This document shows positions 1 through 13,134 of a stretch of 64,000 nucleotides of DNA, piece after piece. The notes beneath the pieces are model-generated. The model was not told where the DNA came from. It worked only from the letters and a program-made list of their open reading frames with translations, and searched no databases. Numbering within the stretch: position 1 is the first letter of the stretch; each line of letters starts with the position of its first letter. Source of the stretch: Symbiodinium natans (taxonomy: Eukaryota > Sar > Dinophyceae > Suessiales > Symbiodiniaceae); NCBI GenBank assembly GCA_905221605.1, contig CAJNDS010002344.1, positions 401,383-465,382 of the forward strand. The letters run 5' to 3'. Both the position numbers and the translations under genes were made by a program.

Positions 1-1495
1 GGCAGAATAAATCCTAGCGCGGTTTTATGGGCCATAGACGAAGGGTTGTTGTAGCACCGGTTAGATGATCCAAAGCCTACCCCCGACCCTAAACCCTAAG
101 CCCTCAACCCTAAAACCCTAAACCCTAAACCCTAAACCCTAAACCGCAGGATATGTTCCCTTCTTCGAGAAGGCCCATGGGCTGCAAAGAGGTGTTGCTC
201 GAAGGGAAGGCAAAATCCAATCCTGAGGCTCTCAGACATCTCATCTAAATCAGTGCTAGGGATCCTTTTTACTTTTTGGGTTCTGGGCTTTCTTGTATAG
301 AAACAGGAAGGATCCTTTTTTCTTCCTAGGGGAACAGGGATTAAGTCATGTTCAGGGTCTCCGGGCCCAACCTGGGGCCAAATGTCCCGCAAAATTGGGG
401 TCATATACCCTTTTATACCTCTATAAATCCTATTGAGGTATGTGAACCATACCCTCTTGAGGCTCATTTGGTCCCCAAGGAAGGGACACACTATACAAAG
501 AGGATGTGTTTAGCCGAAGCGGAGCTGAGTAGTGCGCATCGGTCCCACTTTGTATGCCTGAGGGTCTTAGTTGTGGGGTTCGCAACACAAATGGAAATCA
601 AAGGTTTGTTGAGGGTTTAGGGTGTAGGGTTTAGGGTTTAGGGTTCTTTCTTTTGCGCTTGGCAGCCGTGGTGCTCAGCTTTGGTGCGTGACGCTGCGTT
701 ACACACCCAAGCCGGCTATGGCCAAGCCAGGGGTTTACGAAAACAGGGGGGGGGGGGGGGTTTCGTTATTGGGGTCCTTATTAATTATGGGTGGGATCCT
801 GCTTGGGGTCGTTTTGGGGGGGGGGGGGGGGTTCCTATTTTCGTAAACCCCCATATGCTCAGGTTGCCCTACCAATATGTCAGGCTGGGGACTTTCAAAC
901 GAGGGCTCAAGTGGCCATGTTTGGGCGTTTTAGGGCTTAGGGTTTAGGGTTTAGGATTTAGGGTTTAGGGTTTAGGGCTTAGAGTTTACAGTATATAGTA
1001 TAGGGTTTAGGGTTTAGGGACGCGCTTTGGGCGGCCTGAAAGATATAATCATTACGCATACCCGTCTATAAACATATATATGTATATGTAGACATATACG
1101 AGCACAGACATGAACATATACATATGCCTCGTACTCAGTCCCTCTGTTCGGGTGACCAGTCAGGGTTTCTTCCGTGTTTTTGTTGGCATGTCTTCAGCCC
1201 ATGACCTCCTTTACCAGGGGCCAGGAATCTGCTATACGTTTTCGGGTTTAGAGTTGATTATGTTACTTCTGGAGACCGTTGAGGGCTTTTGCTTTTGTGG
1301 GCAGGGTTGTCTGGTTGGTTGTGCATACGCACATTTTGGTGCAGCGGGGGCGTGTTCATTCAAGTTCATCCATACAGTAGTGTCCTTGAACCCAGACATA
1401 TACATCCTCCTCCATGAGAGTTCCTCAACGTACATGCATGTCAGCAGCAACTCATGCACTCGCAGCAGTCATAGGCTTGAAGCTATTGTTTAAGG

Positions 1496-3984
1496 ATGTT
1501 GAATGTCCGCATGCTCTCGGGCGAGCTGGTGGCAACCATACCTGTGGAGGAGGCGAGCAGCGTCAGGGAATTGAAGCGGCTCTTGCACCGGCTGCACCTT
1601 TAGGACCAAATGAACCCTAACATTGGGGTCATTATACCTTCTACTACTATAAATCCTTATTATAAGGAACATGAACCATAAGCCCTTTTTTAAGGGCTCA
1701 TTTCGTTCTTAAGGTATGGCCTGCCGCCGCGCTTCAGGCAGAGGCTCATCTTTCAGGGCGCCAGCCTGCCTGACGCGGACAAGCTCGACTCTCCTCGCGA
1801 CCTTGAGCTGGTTGTGCTTTCTTTCTCTGACGCTTCGACGCAGCAATCGCGGGAGCTTCTAGATGCCGCCAGAAATGGTTCGGCGAACGAGGCGGCAGTT
1901 GCTGGGATGACTGTGCAATTTTTTCTGCGAAATTGAGAATGCTGAGAAAGATCCTTCTTTTTGAGGCTTGAACCAGAAACAACATTCACAGCAATGTTTT
2001 ACACTGTCGTTATCATTGTCAGTTCCGTCCTCCTCTGCCTCCTCGTCCATGCTTCTCATCTCAAAAATTCATTTCCTAGGACCCGGAGTAGGCCCTTGTT
2101 TCCTTGTTTTAGGGTTGGGGGTTCCCTTATATCCATTTAAACCAAAAAGGGTACCCTTTTATCATTTTCATCATCTCTTCCTCCGCTTCTTCATCCTCAT
2201 GCCACAACTGTCTCCCGGGTCCCCGGGTGTACTCCATTTAGGTGAACCTGACATCTTGATGGAAACCACCCCAAATAGTTAAAGGGCTGATAACCTAAGT
2301 TGGATCCTTCCACCGAATGTAGGGTCCTTGAAAACTCTACTTTTTAACTTGGGGGGGGGGGGGGGGGGGGCCTCCTTGCAGGTGGAATGTTTGCTGCAGC
2401 TCCCCTTGGACCCGAATGAGGCCCTTGCTGGTCGGACGCCTCTGTTCAGTGCATCTGATGGTGGCCATGTTGAAGTGGCGCGCACCTCGAGGACCAAATG
2501 AACCATGAAATTGGGGTCACATACCCTATACACTAGTATAATCCCTGCTAAAGGAGTATGAACCATAAACCCCTAAAATTTGGGGTCATATACCAGCATA
2601 ATCCCTCTAAAAGAGTATATGAAGGATAAACCCTTTTAGGGCTCCTTTCGTTCTTATCAGGTATGCTGGTTGAGGCCGGCGCCGACAAGGACGCGGCTGA
2701 CAACAGTGGCCATACAGCCTTGATGATCGCAGCTTCCAATGGCGATGTTGACGTCACGCGTTTGCTGCTGGAGCATGGTGCCGGCACCTCGGGGGCCAAA
2801 TGAACCCTCAAAGGGTTTACCTGAGACCCTATTTTCCTACAACTTAGTAGTAACTACCCTTCATTAGTAGGTATAAAACTGTAGGTAAAGAGGGTCCCAG
2901 GTATGGCTCGCACGCATACCTGAATACGGATTAGTATGCACGGTATATGACCCCCCTGGCTTAGGGTTCCTTTTTGGTCCCCTTAAGGCTGTAACGCGAG
3001 CAACAAGTACGGCCACGCAGCACTGATGTTTGCATCCCTTGGTGGCCATGCTGAAGTCGCGCGTTTGCTGCTGGAGGCCGGCGCCGACAAGGATGCGGCC
3101 AACAACGAAGGCACCGCCCTGATGATCTTTTTGGGCGGGAGTTTAGGGTTTAGTGTTTAGGGTTTAAGGTTTAGGGTTATTTAAGGGGGGAACCTAAGGG
3201 GCGGGGGGGGGTTTGGGGGGGGCGGTGGGGGGGGTGGGGGGGGGAGTATAGAAGGGGGGTAGTATAGGGGAACTCATGAACAACCGAAGGCACCGCTCTG
3301 ATGATCGCAGTGGCCAATGGCCATGTCGAACTTGTGCGTTTGCTGCTGGAGGTCGGCGCCGGCAAAGACCTGGCCAACAGCGAAGGCACCACAGCCCTGA
3401 TGTTCGCTGCTTACAAGGGCCACGTTGAAGTCGCGCGTTGTTTGCTGGCGGCCGGCGCGGACAAGGACTTTGCCGACATTGATGGGCTCACAGCTCTGAT
3501 GATCGCAGCTCGCAAGGGCCGTGTGAAGACCGTGAGTTGGCTTCTGGCAGCCGGTGCTGGCAAGGACTTGGCCGACAACCATGGCCGCACGGCCATCATG
3601 GCCGCAGCTCGCAAGGGCCATGTCGAAGTCGTGCGTTGCTTGGTGGAGGCCGGTGCTGGCAAGGACATGGCAGATAACCGTGGCCGCACAGCCGCCATGG
3701 CCGCAGCTCGCAGGGGCCATGTGGAAGTTGTGCGATTCTTGGTGGCGGCCGGTGCTGACAAGGACTTGGCCGACAACCGAGGCCGCACAGCCTTGATGAA
3801 CGCAGCTCGCAAGAGCCGTGTTAAAGTCGTCCGTTTGCTGTTGGAGGCCGGTGCCGACAAGGACGTGTCCGACAACAAAGGCCAAACAGCCCTCATGCTC
3901 TCAGAACGCAAGGGCCATGTGGAGGTCATGCGTTTGCTGACAGAGCCCACCAGGAAGCGAAGAAGGATCCTCCCTTCAGCTTAA
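1496..3984 (+). CDS. Ubiquitin-like/ankyrin-repeat protein (gene A), 6 exons
   Basis: Exons I infer: 1496-1593, 1714-1891, 2382-2481, 2661-2783, 2988-3110, 3290-3984; they sum to 1317 nt, 438 aa plus TAA, with no internal stop. Residues 1-70 resemble a ubiquitin-like fold (start MLNVRMLSGE, then LPPRFRQRL), a helix follows to residue 92, then about ten ankyrin repeats of the GADKDLADNRGRTALM type, and a basic end (RKRRR). All five introns start with GC and end AG|G. Three are CCTTGG-type introners, one (1892-2381) is shared in position with genes B and C, one (3111-3289) is a telomere-type insert between exon duplications. Start chosen at the ATG opening the Ubl; an AAG lies just upstream as a possible trans-splice acceptor. 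Ankyrin proteins are protein-binding scaffolds; the partner is unknown. Splicing is inferred, the protein family is clear. Confidence 0.88.
1594..1713 (+). mobile_element. CCTTGG-type introner (IE-1) in gene A
   Basis: Intron of 120 nt beginning GCACCTTTAGGACCAAATG and ending TTCGTTCTTAAG before G. The element has inverted ends (TTAGGACCAAATGA against TCATTTCGTTCTTAA). Flanking triplets are GCA and GTA, a slightly diverged 3-nt duplication. Removing it joins codon CTG to TAT and keeps frame. Confidence 0.85.
1892..2381 (+). other. Ancestral GC-AG intron of gene A, carrying a nested element
   Basis: Starts GCGGCAGTTGC and ends CCTTGCAG before GTGGAATG. It lies after codon 92, the same place as the introns at 34096 (gene B) and 59423 (gene C). 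It contains a family with ends CCTAGGACCC / GGGTCCCCGGG at about 2075-2225 and a 20-G run at 2351-2370. The same nested family recurs at 47178-47287 and about 63817-63921. Confidence 0.8.
2482..2660 (+). mobile_element. IE-1 introner with internal partial duplication, gene A
   Basis: Intron of 179 nt, donor GCACCTCGAGGACC, acceptor TTATCAG|G. The core motif AAATTGGGGTCA...TATACC occurs twice, so the element grew by internal duplication. Frame is kept (VAR|MLVEAG). Confidence 0.8.
2784..2987 (+). mobile_element. IE-1 introner interrupted by an ACCTGGGACCC element, gene A
   Basis: Outer intron has donor GCACCTCGGGGG and acceptor CCCCTTAAG|G. Inside, 2818-2903 is a complete second inverted-repeat element (ends TACCTGAGACCCT / AGGGTCCCAGGTA). 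Related copies lie at 27549-27629, 27964-28053, 40263-40357 and 62017-62118. This is an element within an element that is still removable as one intron. Confidence 0.82.
3111..3289 (+). other. Telomere-type intron between exon duplications, gene A
   Basis: The 27-nt exon segment at 3101-3127 (AACAACGAAGGCACCGCC then CTGATGATC) recurs at 3279-3306 with one extra C and one substitution. Between lie TTTAGGG-like repeats and long G runs. Removing one repeat copy plus the insert, with donor GCACCG and acceptor CGAAG|GC, restores the ankyrin frame (NNEGTALMIA). Confidence 0.8.
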
Positions 3985-5352
3985 TACAGGGTCCTGAATC
4001 ATTAGTATCCCTTAGGGTCGTATATAATTATATTTTACGTTTACTACAATTTCCCCCAAAACCCTATTCAAAATAAGAAGGCCCCTATATTAGCGTCAGC
4101 TCTGTGTGGAGTTCGGAGGCATCAGCCCTGGAGGAAAAAGACGCGCGAACCGCCCCACCGAAAGGTTCCCAAAAGGAGAGCCGAAGCTCTAAAGGCCTGG
4201 AACGTCCTCGAGCATCCTCTAACCCTAAGCCCTAAGCCCTAAACCCTAAACCCTAAACCCTAAACCCTAAACCCTAAACCCTAAACCCTAAACCCTAAAC
4301 CCTAAACCCTAAACCTAAACCCTTAATCTCAATCACTCAATCGCTTTTGGATCATGGCCCTAAGTCCCTGAAACCACAGCCCTGCAATTGCAAAACGAAG
4401 CCGTCTATCGGAGAACTCCGAATAGCACCAAACTTCAGGGGGCCTTTGGGGCTCCTGGGTTTAGGGTTTATAGGGCTTAGGGCTTTGGGCTTAGGGCTTA
4501 GGGTTTAGGGTTTAGGGTTTAGGGTTTAGGGTTTAGGGTTTAGGGTTTAGGGTTTAGGGTTTAGGGTTTAGGGTTTAGGGTTTGGGGCAGTTCTTGTTTT
4601 TGTTCGCGAGGTCTATGGCTCGGGCTTTTCGCCTTGCAAAGAAAGCTTTCGGCTGAGGACCCAAGCCCCAAGTTCCCTCAAACGCCGACGACGCAGCGGG
4701 CATGTTGCGTGCCAGCCCGGTCATCGAACCCCACCCCCGCCCGAAGCCCTAATTCCTAACCAGGGGTTTAGGGTTAGGGTTTAGCGTTTAGGGTTCAGGG
4801 TTCAGGGTTTAGGGGTTAGGGTTCAGGGTTTGGGGTTGAGGGTTTAGAGTTGAGGGTTGAGGCGAGGGTTGAGGGTTGAGGTTGAGGGTTGAGGGTTTAG
4901 GGTTTCCTCAACCCCACAAAGCCCGGAAAACCCAGACCGCAAAATTTCCCCCCAAACAAACCCAGACTTTTTCAATGTGCAACCCTCAAGTAAGGCACCC
5001 CCATTTACATTCCTGGGGCCCCGGCTTTAGGATTGAGGGTTTGGGGTTTAGGGTTTAGGGTTTAGGGCTAGGGTTTAGGGTTTAGGGTTGAGGGCTTAGG
5101 GCTTAGGGCCTAGGGCTTAGGGCTTAGGGCTTAGGGTGCATGATGCGTGCAGGCTGACGGTGATGTTTAAGGCTGCGCCCCGGCTTCCTGAGGAAGGTGG
5201 GGCATGGTGTGGGGCTTTGGGGTCTAGGGTTTAGGGTTTAGGGTTTAGGGTTTAGGGTTTAGGGTTTAGGGTGTAGAAGCTCAATAGGAACCTGGAGAAA
5301 GCCCTGGCTAAGCCCCCAACAGCCTTTATTTCCCCCAAAATCCCTAAGAGCC

Positions 5353-5391
<39 letters not shown>

Positions 5392-5504
5392 ACCCTAAAC
5401 CCTAAACCCTAAACCCTAAACCAAAGCGACCTAAGAGGGCCCTACAAGCGCTTGAGGCATCGTGGGAGGAGGAGCCCAAAAACCCGAGTGGGCTCTTTTG
5501 GTGG

Positions 5505-5694
5505 CTGGTTCGTAGAAGGGCATGAGGGAATAAGGTACCCTATATAATCCCTTAAAGAGCATATCTATATATATATATATAGATATCTATAGGGCCTGAA
5601 TATAGAATCCTTCAACGGGTATAGAGAGGGCCCGAATATATAATCCCTCAAAGGGTATATGGGGCCCTAATCCCTCATTCCCTGCTAAGAACCA
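5505..5694. mobile_element. IE-3 element (CTGGTTC...GAACCAG ends)
   Basis: Inverted ends CTGGTTCGTAGAAGGGCATGAGGG / CCCTCATTCCCTGC...GAACCAG, with an AT-rich core containing (TA)n. The same family is a frame-closing intron at 60768-60917; a third copy is 19413-19527. Confidence 0.8.
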
Positions 5695-7120
5695 GGGGGG
5701 TTTCAGGCGTCTTTAAGGTTGTAGGGCTGGGGAGGGAGGAGAGATTGAGGTTTTTTGTTGGTTTAAATTAGGGTCTGGAGTTTGGGGCTTATAAGGTTTC
5801 GGGTTCAGGGTTGAGAGTTTAAGGTTTAGGGTTCAGGGGAGATAAAGGTTTTTAGGTTTGGCTTTTTGGGTTTCAGCTCAGAAAGATGCCAAGCAGACTC
5901 AACCTGGAGCCCTAATGGTGTATCCTTGGTTAGGGCACCGAGTGGTGCCCTAAAACCCTAAACGCTAAACCCGAAACGCTATACTACCTGACATAACCAG
6001 AAACCATCGCTAAAATCAGTGTTAAGGGCTTAGTGTTCAGAATTAAGGGTTTCTAAGGCCTCGTTTATCCTAAATGCGAAGGAATCATGCGGGTTCGTTA
6101 GCACTCAGGGCTTGGGCTTTAAGAGTTCTCGATCTCTTTGCCCTTTAGCGACCTATCTCGCCGGCAGGCGTGCAACCGCTGTGTGAGCTGGCCAAACATG
6201 GTAGCTTCTGAAGGGACCCTTGGGATATGTATGGGTTCAGGGTATTGATATCCGTGAAGCAGCTTACGGTTTAGAGTGCCCTGAACCCCAAACCCTGAAC
6301 CCTAAACCCTAAACCCGGGTGTTTAGAGTGTACATACACTGCCAACCCCCACACCTTCGACGAAACGCAGAACAACTGCTGCATGGACGACACACTGCCA
6401 TAGTGTGCAGGCGGGCGCTGAAGCAAAATGGAACCTAGAAACCCACCTAAACCCTAAACCCTAGAAACCCACCCCCCAAGCCCCTGAACCTTAAGCTCCA
6501 GCTTCCTTAGACATGGTGTTCCTTGTTGTTGAAGAGGGGAATATTCACCATACGGTTTAGGGTTTAGGGTTTAGGGTTTAGGGTTTAGGGTTTAGGGTTT
6601 ATAGGGTTTAGGGTTTAGGGTTCTGAGGGGAGTCGAGTAAATCCACAAAAAAAGGCTATGACAAGTCTTAAAACCACCCCACCCGGGGCGCCCCCCAGAA
6701 CATGTCGATTCAGGTGTAGGGCCGATGGTTCTTGAACCCGATCTCCCCCGCAAGCTTCAGCAATAGAAGCTACAACGCGGCAGTTTCAGGGGTTTACTAT
6801 AGGTGTCTGAACTAAATTACTCATAGTATTCCCTGACGGCCTCTTTATAATTGTACAAAAATCACCCCCAAAGCCCATTCCAATTATGAAGCCCCTATAT
6901 TATCAGGTTGAGGTCCCTGAACCCACGCCCTAATGATGCCTTCTCCTGCCCACCGTGAGGGTGCAGAGACTGGACTAGGGCTTAGCAGCACATGTGTGGG
7001 TTTAGGGTTTAGGGTTTGGGGTTTAGGGTTTAGGGTTTAGGGTTATTTGGGGTCCTTATCGGAAGGGGATCCTACGATTTGGAGATCTATAGTCGGGGCA
7101 CCGAATTTTCGTCGACCCCC

Positions 7121-7122
7121 GC

Positions 7123-7211
<89 letters not shown>

Positions 7212-7236
7212 CGTGTGTGTGTGTGTGTGTGTGTGT
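7121..7236 (+). repeat. (GT)n microsatellite
   Basis: About 45 GT units with one GGTGC interruption. It sits just right of a truncated element that begins near 7046. Confidence 0.97.
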
Positions 7237-8247
7237 TGACCGGTGCTTGTTAGGGTTTACTGCCCCTAATATGGTCCCTCACCCCCTTTTGAAGGGTTCT
7301 GAAGTATGGACCCTTACGTTCGTAAGGGGTATATAAGGGCTCCCCTTTTAAGGGCCGGACCATGTAACTACCCTAAGGCTAGGACTTGGGGTTTCGGCAC
7401 CCTGAGGCCGTTGTGACGCAAGGGCCGCCCTTTTCCTTTCAGAAAGCCGCGTCCCAAACCCTATTTACAACAAACCCCAATAAATTCCAAAGACTCCCCT
7501 GGTTCTAAACCCTAAACCCGAAACCCCGGAGTTTGGTCTTAGGGCCTGGCGGTTGAGAAACCTTAGACTCTCAGACCCTAAGCCCTAAACCCTAAATCCC
7601 AAACCCTAAACCCTAAACCCTAAAGGGGTCTTAATTTCCTAAGACTTAGGGAAGCTGATACGGCTTCTCTACTAGCTTCAAGGATTAGAGGGTCTCTTCT
7701 GGAGCTGTTCCTTCGGGGTTTTAGGGCTTAGCTGCTCAACCCTGTGCCCTGTGTAAACCCATTCTATTTCCTACAGCACCCAAGCAGCAGAACAGCCCAT
7801 AGTCCTCTAAACCCAGACACGCCAAGAATGGCCCCTGTATATAAAGCCTGCAAACCACCACAATATTGCCGTGAGAACCTCTCAAAGCCCAAAAACCCTA
7901 ACCCTTCCAAACCCCCAAACCGCCAAAGCCTGAACCCAAAGCCCTGCTAAGTGCCTAAGCCTGACCCCAAACCCTAAACCACCTAAACCCCTACGACTCC
8001 TAAAACCTACATCTACTAAAAGCCTTAGCTAGAACCCCTAAAATTGCCCCGAACGCCAAGCCCTAAACCCTAAACCCTAAACCCCAAACCCCAAACCCCA
8101 AACCCCAAACCCCAAACCCTAAACCCTAAACCCTAAAGCCTAAACCCTAAACCCCCAAAACCGCCAAAAGCAGGCAGCCAGCCGTCGTTCAGTTGGACGG
8201 CGCCTCTGCCAGGCGATGGCAAGGCGGGACTTCCTTGTCCTTTGGGG

Positions 8248-8472
8248 AGGGTTTAGGGTTTAGGGTTTAGGTTTAGGGTTTAGGGTTTAGGGTTTAGGGT
8301 TTAGGGTTTAGGGTTTAGGGTTTAGGGTGTAGGGTTTAGGGTTTAGGGTTTAGGGTTTAGGGTTGAGGGTTTAGGGTTTAGGGTTTAGGATTTAGGGTTT
8401 AGGGTTTAGGGTTTAGGGTTTAGGGTTCAGGGTTCAGGGTTCAGGGTTTAGGGTTTAGGGTTGAGGGTTTGC
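8248..8472 (+). repeat. Long interstitial telomeric patch (TTTAGGG)n
   Basis: About 225 nt of TTTAGGG with scattered variants (TTCAGGG, TTGAGGG, TTTAGGA). Variants are clustered toward the right end. It is one of the longest patches in the window. Confidence 0.95.
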
Positions 8473-10492
8473 CCAAAGGGTCCGTGTGCCTCATTCTTGT
8501 ATTCTTGGGCCCCAGCATTTCCTATTTAGGTACATGGACGAGTTGCAATAAAGCCCTAAACCCTAAACCCTAAACCCTAAACCCTAAAACTCGCCTCCAG
8601 CTTGAATTGTGTGCACAGTCTCGTAGCTGTCTAGGCCCTGTCTCCTACGAAACGGCCAGGGGCTCAGTCCGCAAATCAGGGCTTTTCATTTTGGGTTTAG
8701 GGTTTAGGGTTTAGGGTTTAGGGTTTAGGGTTTAGGGTTTAGGGTTTAGGGTTTCATTTGGGGGCTTCGGGTTGAGGGGTTAGGGTTTCGAGCGTCTTGC
8801 TGTTGGAGGGCGCTTGTGAGGGGCCATGAAACGGACACCCTATATTCCCTACAGCAGCCCTATAAAGCCCCAAAAACCTCAAACGCTAAAAAACCCTAAA
8901 ACTTCTAAGAAACCGAAACGTCTTAAACACCCGAAATCCTAAGACCCAAAAGCCCTAAAGACTTTAAAGCCCGTAAGGCCCCAAAGTCCCTACTTAGGAG
9001 ATACTTTAAGCCCCAAGTATTCCCCCCCATTCAGGTACATGGACTCAGGGAAACCCACAAACGTCCCTCAACACCTTCTCCCTAAGGGTTCATGTACCCA
9101 TATAGTATATACTTGGGCTCTAAAGCTACCATATGAGAACCCCTTTAAGGCCCAAGTATAGACTATATAGGTACATGGACCCTTAGGGTCTTCTGCATAG
9201 TGTATATATCCTTGTACTTTCAGGGACCTGATACTTGAGTCCTTAAGGGTCTAGGAACCTTAAGAACTCAAGAAATCTGGCCCCCGAAGGTACAGGGTTA
9301 TTCTTAGGTCCAGGGAAGTATAGGACGAGGGACCCAAATTAAGGGTCTATGCTTGGAACCCTAAACCCTAAACCCTAAACCCTAAACCCTAGATTGCGAC
9401 TGAGGCGTGGAGGTCGGAGAGCTGGCAGGCGGAACCCTTCCCCATACATTCGACTCGGGTTTGAAGCTTTGGAGCCTTCTACCTTCCTTAGGGTTTGGGG
9501 TTTGGGGCTTAGGGTTTAGGGTTTAGGGTTCAGGGTTTAGGCTAGAAAGGGCCTTGAGGGTAGCTTAAATATTCTCGGGCGCTTGGGTTTGCGAGGTTGT
9601 TTTGAGACTGCAGAATCTAGAGAGAACGCGTAGTCGCAAAACACACCAGTACTGGGCTTGCCATGTCTTAGGCCCTAAACCCTAAACCCTTAACCCTTAA
9701 CCCTGAACCCTAAACCCTAAACCCTAAACCGAAACCCTAAACCCTTAGCTTACCGCCTCAGAGATTGGGCTTCAGGTTCAAGACGCCCTGAGCCCAGAAA
9801 TCACAGAAGCCCTCAGCCTAAAAGCCCCTAAGCCCTAAACCCAAGACCCTTAACCCTAAACCCTGATTCCTAACCTAAGACCCCGTGTGGGCAGGCCAGA
9901 TCATGGTCAAGTGCGGGCTCAGGGTGGCGAGGCGTGCGAAGCTCCGAAGTTCTTCCTTTGTTCTCAGTCCTGGTTTGATTCAGGTGTTAGGTGAGCAATA
10001 AACCCTTCCCGCCAAAATCCTAAGCACCCTAAAACCTAAACCCTAAACCCGCGCTACTTAAAAGGCTCAGGGAACTTATAGTCGGCTACAAGTATTGGTA
10101 TATGGGTGGTTCCTAGAATAAGAGTTAGAGCACTTTGGGGTACACATGAGGGCGGGGGCCCTGACACTTGGGAGCCCATGTGCATCCTTAGTGAGGTTTT
10201 CCTGACTTCATCACCTACATGCTACGTTTGTGAGCCTTGAAAACACCACACCCCTCCAATAACCCCTCAACCTCAATAGTCGAGAAAGTAGCCGTTTTAT
10301 ATTTTGTTGAGTTTGGGGGAGGCTCATATGCACGACTCCCAGTACTGAACCCTAAACATAAAACCCTCAACCCTAAACCCTAAACCCTATTGAGAACTTG
10401 AGGCCCCCGGTAAGATTTCAACCTTCAGCCTTACACCCGAGACCCTTCCTATGAGGGTACTTCCCCCAAAATAGGGACACCCCTTTTGTACC

Positions 10493-10640
10493 CCTAAACC
10501 CCTAAACCCCTAAACCCCTAAACCCCTAAACCCCTAACCCCTAAACCCCTAAACCCCTAAACCCCTAAACCCCTAAACCCCTAAACCCCTAAACCCCTAA
10601 ACCCCTAAACCCCTAAACCCCTAAACCCCTAACCCAAAAC
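10493..10640 (-). repeat. 8-mer telomere-variant array (CCCCTAAA)n
   Basis: About 17 nearly perfect copies of CCCCTAAA, one base longer than the telomeric unit. The same 8-mer recurs at 13375-13430 and, in the other orientation, at 32130-32260 and 57255-57320. Confidence 0.95.
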
Positions 10641-11408
10641 CCTAAACCCTAGACCCCTTTTGTACCACAAAAAGAGTGGGATCCCCTTAAAGGGACCCCC
10701 CAAAAGGGTACCCCCCCATTTTCGTACACCCCAAATGAGGGTCTAAAGTTTAGGGTTTCGGGGCGAGGCGCCTGGGACTCCTGGTCGTATCGCTGAGTGG
10801 CCGGAGCATCAGCCTATGAGGCAACGCGAGTTTATAGAGATTTGTTTGAGGGTTTGGCGTTTTGGGGTTTAGGGTTTAGGGTTTAGGGTTCAGGGTTCAG
10901 GGTTTAGGGTTGGGCTCATCCAGAGTGCTCTTGAGGGCGATGTGGGCAACTGTTCAAGCTTCAGGCCCAGAAGAATTCGGCAACTAAGTTCCTAGTGAGA
11001 CCGGTTTGTGAAGTTGGCGCTGCATGGTGTAGGGTTAGGGTCTAGGGTTTAGGGTTTAGGGTTTAGGGTTTAGGGTTTAGGGTTTAGGGTTTAGGGTTTA
11101 GGGTTTAGGATGGTTCATCCTTCCATGAGGGCCCATCGAATTGTCAAACAAAGAATCTACCGAGGTCTCGAGAGTAAATCAGGTTCGTTCTACCAAGAAG
11201 TGTACCCTAAGCCCTAAACACTAAACCCTAAACCCTAAGCCCAGAACCCCAAAACCCTGAACCCTAAACCCCTAAACGCCAAACCCTAAACCCTGGGAGA
11301 GGCTTGTACATACGGGGTTGGCATCCCCGGTGGCCTGGAGGGACGGGATTTGAGGCTGTGTGCCCTGAGGTTCAGGCACTAAGGATTTAGGATTTACGGG
11401 CCTAGGGT

Positions 11409-12395
<987 letters not shown>

Positions 12396-13000
12396 CGCCC
12401 CCTCACCCCAGGAGAAAGTCCCAGCACCCAAGAATCAGAAGCAAGTACTGATCCCCCCCCCTCCCCCGACATCCCCAAACCCTCAACCCCAAAGTCAGAA
12501 CGAAGCACGGCGACTGTGGGCTCCCAATTTCAGGGTTCGGGGTTTAGGGTGCGTGTAGATTTAGGGTTTAGGTTTGGGGTGCGCGTAGGTTTAGGGTTTA
12601 GGGTTTAGGGTTTAGGGTTTAGGGTTCAGGGTTCAGGGTTTAGGGTTTAAGTTTAGGGTTTAGGGCGCGCAAAGATTTTAGGGTTCGGGGGCTTTGGGAT
12701 GCTGATGGCTCGGACCCCTTAGGCCCTCTGGGCTAAGGAGTTCAGGGTTTAGGGTTTAGGGCTTCAGGTTTTTAGGGCCCAAAAAACTAAACCCTAAACC
12801 CGAAACCCTAAACCTTTAGGGTTTTCTTTTCGGGTTTTGGGGTTGAGGGTTTGGGGTGGGTAGTCGGGTGGCAGGATGAAGCCTGAGTCTTAAAGCCTAA
12901 ACCCTAAAACCCTGACCCCTACCTGGAGGTTCAGGGTTTAGGGTTTAGGGTTTAGGGTTTAGGGTTTAGGGTTTAGGGTTTAGGGTTTAGGGTACTTGGA

Positions 13001-13134
13001 GGTTCATGGTACTTATTAACCAAGTATATTGCACTTATAACTCACTCATAAGCCCCTTAAGTGTCCCATTTTTGTTATAAGTACAGTTATAAGTTATAAG
13101 TACAGTTATAATTGGTTAATAAGTACCATGAACC
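13001..13134. mobile_element. MITE-like element with 23-bp perfect inverted ends
   Basis: The left end GGTTCATGGTACTTATTAAC is the exact reverse complement of the right end. The interior carries GTTATAAGTACA repeats. A second copy at about 39052-39289 has a telomeric patch inserted inside it. Confidence 0.88.

Noticed and set aside
3274-3885. 203-aa minus-strand ORF, and similar at 59699-60304
   Set aside because: Antisense shadows of ankyrin exons; the + strand shows the ankyrin consensus.
7047-7336. CVCVCV ORFs
   Set aside because: Produced by the (GT)n microsatellite.
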